A stretch of 64,000 nucleotides of DNA from NCBI GenBank assembly GCA_031277035.1, contig JAISLY010000022.1, forward strand, positions 1-64,000, written 5' to 3'. The DNA comes from Coriobacteriales bacterium. GTDB lineage: Bacteria > Actinomycetota > Coriobacteriia > Coriobacteriales > UBA8131. The notes under the pieces are model-generated. The model did no database searches, was not told the origin of the DNA, and worked only from the letters and a program-made list of their open reading frames with translations. Shown in pieces: positions 51,671 through 61,974 of the stretch (within the stretch, counting starts at the first letter, position 1; every line of letters starts with the position of its first letter). The position numbers were made by a program, and so were the translations under genes.

Positions 51671-52603
51671 CTATTTCTTTTCGCCCTCGGCCCAGACCTC
51701 TTCCTCACGCCAGTCCCATTCGCGTCCGCCAAAGAAGACCATCGCGTTCATCTCGTTTGACTTCTTGAGAATCGCCTTGGGGAAGTGCCGATCCATCGCA
51801 AAGAAGAAGTCTCCGGCGGTTCTTGCCTTCTCAATCTCGACTTCTGTCTTCTCGATGTAATCTATCGTCCAGTCAAAGGCATTGTTGTCAAAGGGCATGC
51901 CCATCATCACGTGTCCCGGGATGACGATCTTGCAGTTTTTTGCCTTGAGCATCCTGCAGACCTCGATCCATTCGGCACGTTCTTCCTTTGTGACCTCGCA
52001 GGTAAAGGGATGCGCCTCGTTAAAGAGGATGTCGGAGCACATCAGTGTGTCGATGGAGGGGATATAGCCGGCCGTGTTGTAGCGATAATCGCCCATCAGG
52101 CGCGGGATGATCTCGATGCGCTCGCCCTCGAGCAGGAAAAAGTCCTCCGTAAGCGACTCGACCTCAAAGCCAATATCCTCGCTCGCATAGTTGATTTCCC
52201 CAATATCCGGCACGACCTCGTTGCGCTTGAGGCTCCACTGCTTCTGGATGATGGCGGCCTCCTCGGGTACGGCGATGACCCGTGCCCCGGGAAAGACCTG
52301 CTTGAGCACCTGGGCACCAAAATAATGATCCGGATGGGCGTGGGACATGTAGATGGTCTCAAGATCAAGGTTTTCCTCGACGATCTCTGCGGCACACCGC
52401 AGGGCGTTTGCGCGGGTCCACTGGGTATCAAAGACCGCGCATTTTTCCTTGCCCATGATGATGGTGTTGGTGACGGCAAAGCCATCATCGTTGGCAATGA
52501 AGGTCTTGGTGGCGAGTTTGTCCGGGCCGTGGCGATAGACCCGAATCTCCCCGTGGGTGCTTGTCTCGCGATACTCGTCCGACGTGTTGTTCCAACTGGC
52601 CAT
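51671..52603 (-). CDS. metallo-beta-lactamase fold hydrolase
   Basis: MSHAHPDHYFGAQVLKQVFP (HxHxDH), GHVMMGMPFDN. Confidence 0.88.
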   Translation of the reverse strand: MASWNNTSDEYRETSTHGEIRVYRHGPDKLATKTFIANDDGFAVTNTIIMGKEKCAVFDTQWTRANALRCAAEIVEENLDLETIYMSHAHPDHYFGAQVLKQVFPGARVIAVPEEAAIIQKQWSLKRNEVVPDIGEINYASEDIGFEVESLTEDFFLLEGERIEIIPRLMGDYRYNTAGYIPSIDTLMCSDILFNEAHPFTCEVTKEERAEWIEVCRMLKAKNCKIVIPGHVMMGMPFDNNAFDWTIDYIEKTEVEIEKARTAGDFFFAMDRHFPKAILKKSNEMNAMVFFGGREWDWREEEVWAEGEKK

Positions 52604-52881
52604 AACGATTCCTCCTGTCGTTTGGGCGCATCGGCATCGATATGCGCCCCCTGGTTCGAACGGTGTATTGATTATACAACCGAATGACCGGGGCCCTCTA
52701 TGGGAAAAGCCCGCTTAATATCGCGCCTCCCTCAGACGATAGGACCAACAGCATAGGTCTTTCTTGCTAATCATGCCTCCGGAGCACCTCTCATAAAAGT
52801 CTGATAATAAATCTTATGTTAAGTAAAGTTCTTTTCATCCGGCACGCCACTTTTTGGCCACTGAGCCCTGGGTGTCACGTA

Positions 52882-53000
52882 AGGCCGCGACTCGCACGCC
52901 CTGAGCGCGGCTGTAGTGCTTCGGCTCAGAGCGTTGCGCGTCCGCAGCGCCGCGGCTCAGGGCGTTACGTTTCAAGGCGCCGCGAGTCCGCAGCGCTGCA
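52882..53000. repeat. GC-rich nested inverted repeats downstream of the flavin oxidoreductase gene
   Basis: CGCCCTGAGCGCGGC paired with GCCGCGGCTCAGGGCG; CGCGACTCGC vs GCCGCGAGTC; gtccgcagcgc repeated. Confidence 0.6.
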
Positions 53001-53002
53001 AA

Positions 53003-55045
53003 TCAGATGGCAACCGCCACCTCAAAGGCTGTATTGGTCGCATGTCCAATGGTGCCGCCAGCCGCCTTGCTCCAGCCCGAACCATCCGAAAGGTTCTCAG
53101 TGGCCGGTCGCATGGTCAGATCGCCAACAAGATAGACGTCACACTCAGGGATGGCATGGCGCAACTCATCTACCACCTCCTGTCGCGGGCGGACACCGGC
53201 GGCCAGCAACACCGTGTCGCACAAAAGCTCTTGTAGAGCGCCGGAGGCCAGGTCCTCAATACGTACCCGGTCGGCCTCTATGGATCTGACGGCGTGGCGA
53301 TACAGGGTCTTCACGCCGGCGCGCTCGGCGCGCTTGACGCAGGCAGTCGCGAGCATTCCCTTGCTGGCGGTGGCGCCTGCCTCGGTCTGCATCTCAACGA
53401 CGGTCACCTTCCTGCCCGCCTCGGCCTGAACGATGGCGCTTTCCATCCCCACCAGGCCGGCGCCGATGACGACGACGGAATCTCCCACAGGAACCGAGCC
53501 GTCGTCTGCCTGCCAGGCAAAATGGACATTCGCGCCACGTACGCCGGGAACAGGCGGCACATTGTCCGCCGCACCAGCCGCGATAATCAGCACATCCGGG
53601 GCAAAGTTCTCGACAAAGGCAGCGTCTGCCCTGGTGTTGAGGATCACTTTGGCCGCCTTCTCCACCCGAGGGATAATCCAGTTGACATACTTCTTGAACT
53701 CGGCCTTGAAGGGTACGTTTGCGGCCTTGATGAGATTTCCCCCGAGATGATCGTCCATCTCAACGATGCTCACCTCATGGCCCCGCTCGCTCGCTGTCAG
53801 AGCTGCCTGCATACCGGCTGGCCCGGAGCCGACGACAAGAACCCGCCTGGGCGGCGCTGCCGGTACAAGCCGGTCGCCGGGAAACTCCAGGGCATGCCCA
53901 CAGATGGGATTGACAGCACAGGGAACCGGCTTGTAATCGGGCGCAAAGCTCCAATGATACTCACAGCGGATGCACTGATTGACCTCCTCTTCGTGGCCTC
54001 GCGCATATTTTTTGACAATGTCCACGTCGGCAAGAAAGGGACGAAACATGCCAACGAAGTCGCATACGCCCTCCTCCAGGGCGCGCTCCGCATTCTCGAT
54101 ATTCAAGACCGAAGTGGTAAGCACCACTGCCCGATCCGCAAGCGCCTCCTTAAAGGGCCTGGTGTATTCCAGCAGGGTCATCTCCGGCGAATAGTACGAA
54201 AGAGTGGTTCGATCCCCGATGGTCGAAGGCGGATTATGAAAGGCGCAGGAGATGTGGTAGATGTCGACCCAGGGCTTGAGCATTCGGGCAATCTCGACCG
54301 CCTCATCGCGCTGAAGGCCGCCGGGCATGACATCCTCGCCGCTGAAGCGCAGATCGATAATCATGTCATTTCCCACGCGGCGCCGCACGGCCTCCAAAAC
54401 CTCGCGACCAAAGCGGGTGCGCGTCTCAAGGGACATGGGGCCATACTCGTCATCACGAAAATTCGAGATGGGGCTGAAAAACTGCCCCACCAGGTTGTTA
54501 TGGGCGTAGTGCAGCATCAGGTGCACCATGCCTGCCTTCTTCAGGCGTTCGGCGGCATCGGCATACCAGCCAATGATTCGATAGATATGTTCCCTGGTCA
54601 GCTCATGGACAATCATCTCCGGATGCGTGCCCGCCGCGTCTGCCCGCTCCAGGATGCCGGGGCCGGTGATGGGAGAGGGCGCATACATCGTAGAGCCCGG
54701 CCAATGCGCGTTACGACCGCAGTAGTTGAGCTGGGCGGAGAGCACGCAGCCATAGCGCTCCATACGTCTGCGCATGTTGGAAAGACCGAAGATGACCTTG
54801 TCGTCGCTCATGTCCAGCTGATGGATTTCATCTGAGCATTCCTGCATGTTGATGGCTACATTGCCCATGGTTACCAGAGCTGGCCCCCCGGAGGCGATAC
54901 GTTCGTAGGACGCCTCCATCTCCGGCGTCACAATGCCCTCACGACTCCCCCAGCCCCAGACATGAGGTGTGCAGAAGATGCGGTTTTTGTAGGTTACTCC
55001 CTTGATGGTTTTTGGTTCAAAGACCCGTTTATACGCAGAGCCCAT
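53003..55045 (-). CDS. NADH:flavin oxidoreductase / 2,4-dienoyl-CoA reductase-like (OYE + FAD/NAD(P)-binding) protein
   Basis: N-terminal OYE TIM barrel (FEPKTIKGVTYKNRIFCTPH); CIRCEYHWSF Fe-S region; VLVVGSGPAGMQAAL and VVIGAGLVGMESAI Rossmann motifs. Confidence 0.9.
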   Translation of the reverse strand: MGSAYKRVFEPKTIKGVTYKNRIFCTPHVWGWGSREGIVTPEMEASYERIASGGPALVTMGNVAINMQECSDEIHQLDMSDDKVIFGLSNMRRRMERYGCVLSAQLNYCGRNAHWPGSTMYAPSPITGPGILERADAAGTHPEMIVHELTREHIYRIIGWYADAAERLKKAGMVHLMLHYAHNNLVGQFFSPISNFRDDEYGPMSLETRTRFGREVLEAVRRRVGNDMIIDLRFSGEDVMPGGLQRDEAVEIARMLKPWVDIYHISCAFHNPPSTIGDRTTLSYYSPEMTLLEYTRPFKEALADRAVVLTTSVLNIENAERALEEGVCDFVGMFRPFLADVDIVKKYARGHEEEVNQCIRCEYHWSFAPDYKPVPCAVNPICGHALEFPGDRLVPAAPPRRVLVVGSGPAGMQAALTASERGHEVSIVEMDDHLGGNLIKAANVPFKAEFKKYVNWIIPRVEKAAKVILNTRADAAFVENFAPDVLIIAAGAADNVPPVPGVRGANVHFAWQADDGSVPVGDSVVVIGAGLVGMESAIVQAEAGRKVTVVEMQTEAGATASKGMLATACVKRAERAGVKTLYRHAVRSIEADRVRIEDLASGALQELLCDTVLLAAGVRPRQEVVDELRHAIPECDVYLVGDLTMRPATENLSDGSGWSKAAGGTIGHATNTAFEVAVAI

Positions 55046-55224
55046 AGTGCTTCCTTCCTCCTCGCATCTGACCTCTCCCCTGCCCTCCGGACAAACTTCT
55101 TCTGGCATGCTGCGTGTTCTTTTACGTTCCTGCCCGGTTGGCTGTGGGCCGTTTTGGCCCTTGAGAGGATAATACCTCAAACAGTTGCGCTTCGCGATAT
55201 GCAGTTTTTGGAGAAATACTACTG

Positions 55225-55291
55225 CTGGTCTAATGGAGGTAGGAGGAATAGACCATTTGTCAGCCTTGCTCCCCTACGGCCATTAGACCAG
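55225..55291. promoter_or_regulatory. putative operator in the divergent intergenic region of the aldehyde cluster
   Basis: Perfect 12-bp inverted arms CTGGTCTAATGG...CCATTAGACCAG with a further half-site TAGACCATT between them. Confidence 0.6.
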
Positions 55292-55408
55292 AATCGCAAA
55301 AACGTACGTATGCTTCTTGAGAAGGCGGGGTGCGTTTGCACCCGACATCGTGCAGAATCGATCAGAGCATTCCTGCAGGGCGCAGGAGGACGAACAGGAG
55401 GGTTTTTC

Positions 55409-56566
55409 ATGGCAATGGGAGATAAGTACTTCCAGTACACGCAGATATGTCCGGTCAGCTTCGGGCCCGGTGCGGTCGAGGAGATTGCGGATAAGGTCAG
55501 GCAGTTCGGCGCCAGCAGGGTCGCCCTCATCTACGACGCCGGTGTGGCAGCCTCCGGCATGGCCGACCGCGTCATAAAACTCCTTGAGGACGCCGGTCTT
55601 GTCGTTGCGGTTTTCGACGACGTGAAGGCCGACCCAACCGATGCCTCTGTCGAGGCTATCTATGATACCGTAGCCAAAGGCGCCGGCTCGGAGCTCGTCG
55701 TCGGCCTCGGCGGCGGCAGCGTCCTTGACTCCGCCAAGATGCTTGGCCTGCTCATCAAAGGTTCTGGGCCTCTGCGCCCGCACATGCTCTCGGCCGGCAT
55801 GAACCCGCCCCTGCCGATAGCCCCTGTTGTCCTGCTCCCGACGACGTCCGGAACGGGCAGCGAGGTAAGCTGCGTCGCCGTCGTCTCGCACCATGAGGAC
55901 CATGTGAAAGATGCCATCTTCGCCAGCGCATCCTATGTCATCCTCGATCCGGAACTGACCGTCTCCGCACCGCCGCACGTCACCGCCTTCGCGGGCTTTG
56001 ACGCGCTGGCACATTCCCTTGAGTCCTTTACCTCGGCAAGCGCGGATCCCATGAGCAAGCTGTGCGCCTTTGAGGCCATGCGCCTGGTCGTTGAAAACCT
56101 CAAAGCGGCCTGGGAGAACGGCTCCGACCTTGAGGCCCGCACGAACCTCGCCTTTGCAAGCAACCTCGCCGGTCTGGCGTTTAACAATACCGGCCTGCAT
56201 ATCGGCCACACCTTCGGCCATGAGCTGGGCGGCACCTTTAACCTTCCGCATGGCATGGCTGCCTCCTACGCCATCCCCACCATCATCAGGTTCACGGCCA
56301 AGCACGACCCCGAGCGCGCCGCCGAGGTCGCCCGGGCCTTTGGCGTCGCGACGGCCGAGGAAGCCGCACAGAAGGCCCTTGACCTGATGCACGCCCTTGG
56401 CATCAAGAAGTTCAGCGAAAACGGCATCACGGTCGAGGCCGCCCAGGCCATCGCTGAGGATGCCATTGCGCACAACGTCTTTTATCACAATACCGTCGTT
56501 CCGGTCTCTGTCGAGGAATTTAAGGCAATCATCGCCGAGATCATCACGACCTACGACGAAGGGTAG
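55409..56566 (+). CDS. iron-containing alcohol dehydrogenase
   Basis: FGPGAVEEIADKV; VVGLGGGSVLDSAKMLGLL; LLPTTSGTGSEVS; FNLPHGMAASYAIPTI. Confidence 0.95.
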   Translation: MAMGDKYFQYTQICPVSFGPGAVEEIADKVRQFGASRVALIYDAGVAASGMADRVIKLLEDAGLVVAVFDDVKADPTDASVEAIYDTVAKGAGSELVVGLGGGSVLDSAKMLGLLIKGSGPLRPHMLSAGMNPPLPIAPVVLLPTTSGTGSEVSCVAVVSHHEDHVKDAIFASASYVILDPELTVSAPPHVTAFAGFDALAHSLESFTSASADPMSKLCAFEAMRLVVENLKAAWENGSDLEARTNLAFASNLAGLAFNNTGLHIGHTFGHELGGTFNLPHGMAASYAIPTIIRFTAKHDPERAAEVARAFGVATAEEAAQKALDLMHALGIKKFSENGITVEAAQAIAEDAIAHNVFYHNTVVPVSVEEFKAIIAEIITTYDEG

Positions 56567-56778
56567 GCACTCGGCACCGACCGCAGCTGAGACTCCTCAG
56601 GCGGCGCCTCAACTGCTGTTTTCTGAGTGGCGCGGGCACCGTTTGGGGAATAGTCAGAGAGTCGGTGTGCCTGTCCGTGTAAAGTGAGGGGGCACCGACG
56701 CACGACACGGGGGCGCAGAGGAGCGCCAGGAGCACGACAAGGGCACGTATCGAAATGTACCGGAAAGGATGTAGTTTT

Positions 56779-58122
56779 ATGAGCACTTCTATTGAGATTG
56801 GCGTTTTTGACAAGGTTGAGGACGCTATCGACGCAGCCTATGAGGCGCAGCAGATTCTGATGCGCGATTACACGACCGAAGACCGCGACCGCTTTATCGA
56901 GGCTATCAAGAAGGCTTTCCTTGAGATCATCGAGCCTGAGACGATTGCCGAGTTTAATGAAACCGGCTATGGCCGTCTCGATCAGAAAATCGTCAAGAAT
57001 ATCGGAACGATTTCCGAGACCGAGAACACCTCGAGCCTCGGTGCGCAGATCATGTCCTCCAGCAAGGGCCTGACCGTCGAGTACTACGCGCCCTACGGCC
57101 TGTGCGGCGCCCTGACCCCGGTCACCAACGGCCTGGTCACCATCGCCAGCAACACGATGACCATGCTCGCCGCTGGCAATTCCATCATCTTCAACTGCCA
57201 TCCCGCGGCCAAACTGGCCGGTGCCAAGGCGGTCGCCCTCGTGAACAAGGCCATCACCGAGGCCGGCGGCCCCGCAAACATCGCCACGATGCCGCGCGAT
57301 CCCGACAAGACGACACTTGACGCCATCATGGACTCAGAGAAGGTCGCGCTCATCATCGGCACGGGCTCTGAGGAGATGGTCAAGATCATCATGGGCTGCA
57401 AGAAGAAGGTCATCGCCGCCGGCCCGGGCAATCCGCCCACGATCATCGACGAAACGGCAGACATCGCCAAGGCCGTCCAGTGGCTGACCTTTGCCGTCCC
57501 CTTTGAGAACAACATGCTCTGCATCACCGAAAAGGAGATTTTCGTCCTTGAGAAGGTCTACGACGCCTTTATCGCGGCCATGCTTGAGAAGGGCGTGCGC
57601 CTGCTCTCAGCCGAGGAGGCCGAGAAGGTCACCGCCACGGCTCTGTTGCCGCTTGAGGGCGGCAAATACGCCGCGAACAAGAAGTTCGTCGGCAAGGACG
57701 CCAACGTCATCCTTGAGGCAGCGGGTGTTGAGAAGAGCGACTACGACCTGCAGATGGCCCTTATCGAGGTTGCCGCCGATCACCCCTATGTCCTCACTGA
57801 GCAGATGATGCCCATCATCCCCGTTGTCAAGTGCGCGACCTTTGAGGAGGCCGTGGAGGGCGCGGTGCGTGCCGAGAACAACTGCCGTCATTCAGCGGCC
57901 GTCTGGACCAACGACTGGAAGCATGCCAACGACTTCGGTCGGCGTATCCAGACCTCCATCTTCGTCCAAAACGGCGCCACCATCGCAGCTACGGGCCTCG
58001 GTGGCACGGGCAATGGCTCCGCCACCGTCGCCACCTACACCGGTGAAGGCGTGACGACAGCCAAGACCTTTACGCGTATCCGCCGTTTTGCCATGGGCGA
58101 CGGTGGCGGCTACATCGTCTAG
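56779..58122 (+). CDS. acylating aldehyde dehydrogenase (EutE/PduP-like)
   Basis: PFENNMLCITEKEIFV catalytic Cys; C-terminus TYTGEGVTTAKTFTRIRRFAM as in CoA-acylating short-chain aldehyde dehydrogenases. Confidence 0.88.
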   Translation: MSTSIEIGVFDKVEDAIDAAYEAQQILMRDYTTEDRDRFIEAIKKAFLEIIEPETIAEFNETGYGRLDQKIVKNIGTISETENTSSLGAQIMSSSKGLTVEYYAPYGLCGALTPVTNGLVTIASNTMTMLAAGNSIIFNCHPAAKLAGAKAVALVNKAITEAGGPANIATMPRDPDKTTLDAIMDSEKVALIIGTGSEEMVKIIMGCKKKVIAAGPGNPPTIIDETADIAKAVQWLTFAVPFENNMLCITEKEIFVLEKVYDAFIAAMLEKGVRLLSAEEAEKVTATALLPLEGGKYAANKKFVGKDANVILEAAGVEKSDYDLQMALIEVAADHPYVLTEQMMPIIPVVKCATFEEAVEGAVRAENNCRHSAAVWTNDWKHANDFGRRIQTSIFVQNGATIAATGLGGTGNGSATVATYTGEGVTTAKTFTRIRRFAMGDGGGYIV

Positions 58123-58144
58123 AGAATGAAAAGGAAGCGCAGCA

Positions 58145-59059
58145 ATGGGTGAGTTCAGACTTGATACGCTGATTGAGGAAGCCCGGGCCACCGGGCGAAG
58201 GGGACGCGCGGCCCAGGTGGCCGCCCACGACCCCCATGCACTCGAGGCCATGATTGCCGCGCGCCGCGAAGACCTTATCGACGCGGTGCTCATCGGCGAT
58301 GGCGCACGGATTAACACCTGCCTCAGAGAGGCAGGTGAGTCACCCGAAGACTACACAATCATCGATTCTCCTGATAACCTCGCCTCGGTCTCAAAGGCCA
58401 TCGAGCTTGTCAGGGCGGGCAGCATAGACTTCATCGTCAAAGGCATCCTTGAGACGGCCGAGCTGATGAAGTCCATGCTTAACAAGGAGACGGGCATTGT
58501 CAAACCCGGTGCGATTGTCTGCCCGGTCGCACTCGTGCAGTCCCCGCGCTATCACAAGGTCTTTGCCCTGGCCGATGTGGGCATCAACCTCAGACCCGAT
58601 AAGGAAAAGCGCATCAAGATCATGAACAACGCCGTCTGGCTGCTTCAGCGCATCGGTGTTGCGAATCCCAAGGTTGCCCTGCTCTCCTACGTGGAGAAGG
58701 TCAACCCTAAGATGGAAGATACCGTCGAGGCAGATGAGATTAAACAGATGAACCTCGCGGGCGAGATTACCGGCTGTATCGTCGAAGGCCCAATCTCACT
58801 CGACCTGGCCATCAGCGCAGAGTCGGCGAAGATTAAGCGCTACGAGAGCCCGGTCGCGGGGGACGCCGATGCGCTCATCGTGCCCGACATCGTCTCGGGT
58901 AACCTGCTCATCAAGGGCATGGGCTTCTTTGGCGACATTCAAACAGCCGATCTCGTCTTGGGCCTTTCGGTGCCGCTTATCTTCGGCAGCCGTGGCGGCC
59001 CCGCCGAGGGCAAGCTTCGCTCCATCGCATTGGCCACCCTGGTATCCAGCCAGGATTGA
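58145..59059 (+). CDS. ptb: phosphate butyryltransferase-like (Ptb)
   Basis: PTA/PTB family; DFIVKGILETAELMKSMLNKETGIVKPG; PDIVSGNLLIKGMGFFGD; adjacent buk-like gene. Confidence 0.9.
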   Translation: MGEFRLDTLIEEARATGRRGRAAQVAAHDPHALEAMIAARREDLIDAVLIGDGARINTCLREAGESPEDYTIIDSPDNLASVSKAIELVRAGSIDFIVKGILETAELMKSMLNKETGIVKPGAIVCPVALVQSPRYHKVFALADVGINLRPDKEKRIKIMNNAVWLLQRIGVANPKVALLSYVEKVNPKMEDTVEADEIKQMNLAGEITGCIVEGPISLDLAISAESAKIKRYESPVAGDADALIVPDIVSGNLLIKGMGFFGDIQTADLVLGLSVPLIFGSRGGPAEGKLRSIALATLVSSQD

Positions 59060-59083
59060 GAGGAAGGGTAAGGAAGGGGAAGC

Positions 59084-60202
59084 ATGTCAGAATCGTCATC
59101 ACAACCAGTGATACTGGTCATTAATTTTGGCTCGACCTCCACAAAGATTGGCGTCTTTGAGGGTGAGGACGCGGTCTTTACGAAAAGCTACGACCACGGA
59201 ACCGAGGAATACCCCAAAAAGTTTGCGGACCTTGAGGAGCACCGCGCCTTTGCGGAGAAGCTGATTGAGGGCCTGCTGGCTGAGAAGGGCTATCGCCTTG
59301 AGGATGTTGACGTCTTTGTCGGGCGCGGCGGCGCACAGGTCTTTATCGAAAGCGGCGCCTACCTGATCAATGAGATCATGTATGACGATACCTTCAAGAT
59401 TGGTGGCGACCGCCATCCGGGCAAACTCGGTACCCAGATATCCTGGGGCTATTCGCAGAAGTACGGCAAGCCGGCCTATATCGTCAATGGCCCGAGCGTC
59501 GATGAGTTTGAGGACGCGGCCCGTCTGACCGGCCTGAAGGAAGTCATGCGTCAAAGCCGCATCCACACGCTGAACCAAAAGGAGGTCGCCTATCGCTACG
59601 CACGCGAGCACGACCTCAAATACAGGGAGCTCAACCTGATTGTCTGCCACATGGGCGGCGGCATTTCCATCACCGCCCACAAACGGGGACGCATGGTCGA
59701 TTCGAACGACATCATCGAGGGCGAAGGCCCGATGAGCCCCACACGCGCCGGTGCGCTGCCCGCGATGCCCCTGCTTGAGCTTGCCTACAGCGGCGATTAT
59801 AAGCATGAGGACCTCGTGATTCGCCTGGTTGCGAAAGGCGGCCTGATAGACCATCTGGGTACCGCGGACATGCGCGAGGCCGAGAAGATGGTCGCCGAGG
59901 GCGACGGCTACGCGAAGATCGTCCTTGAATCGATGTTCTATCAGATTGCGAAGCAGGCTGGCGCAATGGCCGTGGTGCTCGATGGCCAGGTGGACGCCAT
60001 CCTCTTTACGGGCGGAATGGCTCGCTCGGATTTGCTCGTTGACTACCTGACAGCCAAACTCGCCTGGATAGCCCCCATCTTTACCTATCCCGGCGAGTTT
60101 GAGCTTCAGGGTCTTGCATCAGGGATAATGCGTGTCCTACGAGGAGAGGAGGATGCCCACGAGTACACTGGCAAGGACGTCTGGACTGGCTTTACGCACT
60201 AG
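59084..60202 (+). CDS. buk: butyrate kinase-like (Buk)
   Basis: ILVINFGSTSTKIGVFEGEDAVF; VCHMGGGISITAHKRGRMVDSND; LFTGGMARS. Confidence 0.93.
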   Translation: MSESSSQPVILVINFGSTSTKIGVFEGEDAVFTKSYDHGTEEYPKKFADLEEHRAFAEKLIEGLLAEKGYRLEDVDVFVGRGGAQVFIESGAYLINEIMYDDTFKIGGDRHPGKLGTQISWGYSQKYGKPAYIVNGPSVDEFEDAARLTGLKEVMRQSRIHTLNQKEVAYRYAREHDLKYRELNLIVCHMGGGISITAHKRGRMVDSNDIIEGEGPMSPTRAGALPAMPLLELAYSGDYKHEDLVIRLVAKGGLIDHLGTADMREAEKMVAEGDGYAKIVLESMFYQIAKQAGAMAVVLDGQVDAILFTGGMARSDLLVDYLTAKLAWIAPIFTYPGEFELQGLASGIMRVLRGEEDAHEYTGKDVWTGFTH

Positions 60203-60282
60203 GTAGCCAAAGGGGCGCGCGACCGAGTCTCATGGGCGCCCACGCAGTACAGTAGGATAATGCGATTTTGAAGGAGGGTTCG

Positions 60283-61947
60283 ATGACAGACGTTAAAGAA
60301 ATCAGTTATGGGTTTGGTGTTAAAGTCGCAGTGCTGATGTTTGGTATCGTGCAGTACACGATGACCATGACCACGCAGATTGCAGCTAACATCCAGAGCT
60401 ACTCTCAGCAGACCCTTGGAGAGCAGTTCGGTTATCTCTACAACCAGACCGACGCCATTGTCTATGGCCTGGCGGCAGTCTCCGGTTTGGGAACGACCTT
60501 CTTATTCAAGTACTTCTCCAAGAAGCAGGTCGGTATCGCCGGCGCCCTGCTGATGGGCATCTTTGGCTTCCTGCCCTTCTTCACCGGGCAGATGGGCTAT
60601 CTGGGAGTTCTCGTCCCTCGCGCCCTCGTCGGCCTCGGCGTTGGTATCTGCATGCCCTTTGCGGCCTCCTATGCGGTTGACCTGTTCAAGGGCGGCAAGG
60701 AGAGCTGGATGCTCGGTATGCGTTCGGTCGTTGGAGCCTGCGCCGGCTTTGCCTTCATGAACCAGTCGGCATTCATCGCGAACCTTTACTATGCCACTCC
60801 TGCCGGTGCCCCTCCCCTTTTCCCGGCAGGCGCCTTCTGGCTGCCGCTGATTGCGATTATTGCGGCGATCATTATGATCGTCAGACTTCCGAATGAGGGT
60901 GTGCAGTATGCGGCTGCCGAGGAGAAAAAGAGCGTCAAGCCGGATAACGCGAAGTTCATCTATCTGACAATCGGCGTTCTGGCGGCTGGCGTTGCTCTGG
61001 CGTTTTGCTACTTTGTCTATCAGGCTGTTACCAATATCGTCTCAGCCCCTGATGAGGGTATCGCCTACGTGATGTCGGTGGCGATTGCGATCATCTTTCT
61101 GATTTTCGCGGTGGTCTTCATCGTCATGATGCTCAAGGTGTCGGCCAACAAGAACCCTGTTGAGGGAGTTGCCACCAAGATCAAGAGCAATACCTGGGTC
61201 TTCATTTTGGCAAACGTCCTGATTGTTGGTACCTGTAACATCATGATGGCAAACGTCGCGCAGGTTGTCGGTGGCCCAGTCATCTCCGGTGCGGCAGACT
61301 GGGCACCTGGGGTCGCTCTGCCACCTGAGGTGGGCACCTTCCTTGCCACCCAGTCGGTCTACATGGGCCCCGACCCGGCACTGGCCGGTGCGGTGATTAA
61401 CACGGTTAGCCCCTGGGCCATGACGGAAGCTGGGCCGGTTCCAACGGTCAACATCGGCAATATCATGAACTCATTCACGATCGCCATGCTCCTCTCTGGC
61501 TTCATCTTCAAGCCGGTCTGGGTCAACTTCTTTAAGCGGCACGTCTATACGGCCGGCATCTTCATGTGCGGCCTTGGCCTCACCCTGCTCTATGTCTCTG
61601 TGGCCATTATGGGTAACTTCCCCTTCGCCATCGTTGCCGCCTTTATCTTCGGCCTTGGCTTCCAGGTCTATAACGGTGCGGTTATCCTGCGTATCGCACA
61701 GAGCACCGATAACAAGCATATTGCCCTTGGCACCTCCTATATGATGGCCTTCAACGGACTCGGGCAGACCTTCGGGCCGGTCTGGATTCCTGGCCTCGTC
61801 ATGCTCATCACAGGCGCGGCATTCTCCGACTTCTTCATCTTCTCTCGGTGCTGGCTTGCTGGTGGCATCATCTTGTTGGTCATGGCTGTCATCGGAGGTA
61901 TCTTCACGCAACGCGAGAAGGTCTACCGTCCAGAAGCAGCCTTCTAG
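60283..61947 (+). CDS. MFS transporter (oxalate/formate antiporter-like)
   Basis: 559 aa, about 12 TM; GLGVGICMPFAASYAVDLFKGGKESWMLGM; immediately followed by a small membrane ORF. Confidence 0.85.
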   Translation: MTDVKEISYGFGVKVAVLMFGIVQYTMTMTTQIAANIQSYSQQTLGEQFGYLYNQTDAIVYGLAAVSGLGTTFLFKYFSKKQVGIAGALLMGIFGFLPFFTGQMGYLGVLVPRALVGLGVGICMPFAASYAVDLFKGGKESWMLGMRSVVGACAGFAFMNQSAFIANLYYATPAGAPPLFPAGAFWLPLIAIIAAIIMIVRLPNEGVQYAAAEEKKSVKPDNAKFIYLTIGVLAAGVALAFCYFVYQAVTNIVSAPDEGIAYVMSVAIAIIFLIFAVVFIVMMLKVSANKNPVEGVATKIKSNTWVFILANVLIVGTCNIMMANVAQVVGGPVISGAADWAPGVALPPEVGTFLATQSVYMGPDPALAGAVINTVSPWAMTEAGPVPTVNIGNIMNSFTIAMLLSGFIFKPVWVNFFKRHVYTAGIFMCGLGLTLLYVSVAIMGNFPFAIVAAFIFGLGFQVYNGAVILRIAQSTDNKHIALGTSYMMAFNGLGQTFGPVWIPGLVMLITGAAFSDFFIFSRCWLAGGIILLVMAVIGGIFTQREKVYRPEAAF

Positions 61948-61974
61948 GAAACCGCAACCAGGAAAGGAGCAATT

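Noticed and set aside
52882-53000. Possible ncRNA downstream of the OYE gene
   Set aside because: GC-rich nested inverted repeats explain it as a terminator or REP-like tail; no independent promoter evidence, so left as a repeat.
58315-58337. Perfect 10-bp hairpin CACCTGCCTC-AGA-GAGGCAGGTG inside ptb
   Set aside because: Lies wholly within coding sequence, no T-run or other copies seen; likely chance in GC-rich DNA.
56779-60202. Bacterial microcompartment locus
   Set aside because: No shell (BMC) proteins or signature enzymes (diol dehydratase, ethanolamine lyase, glycyl radical enzyme) in the window.
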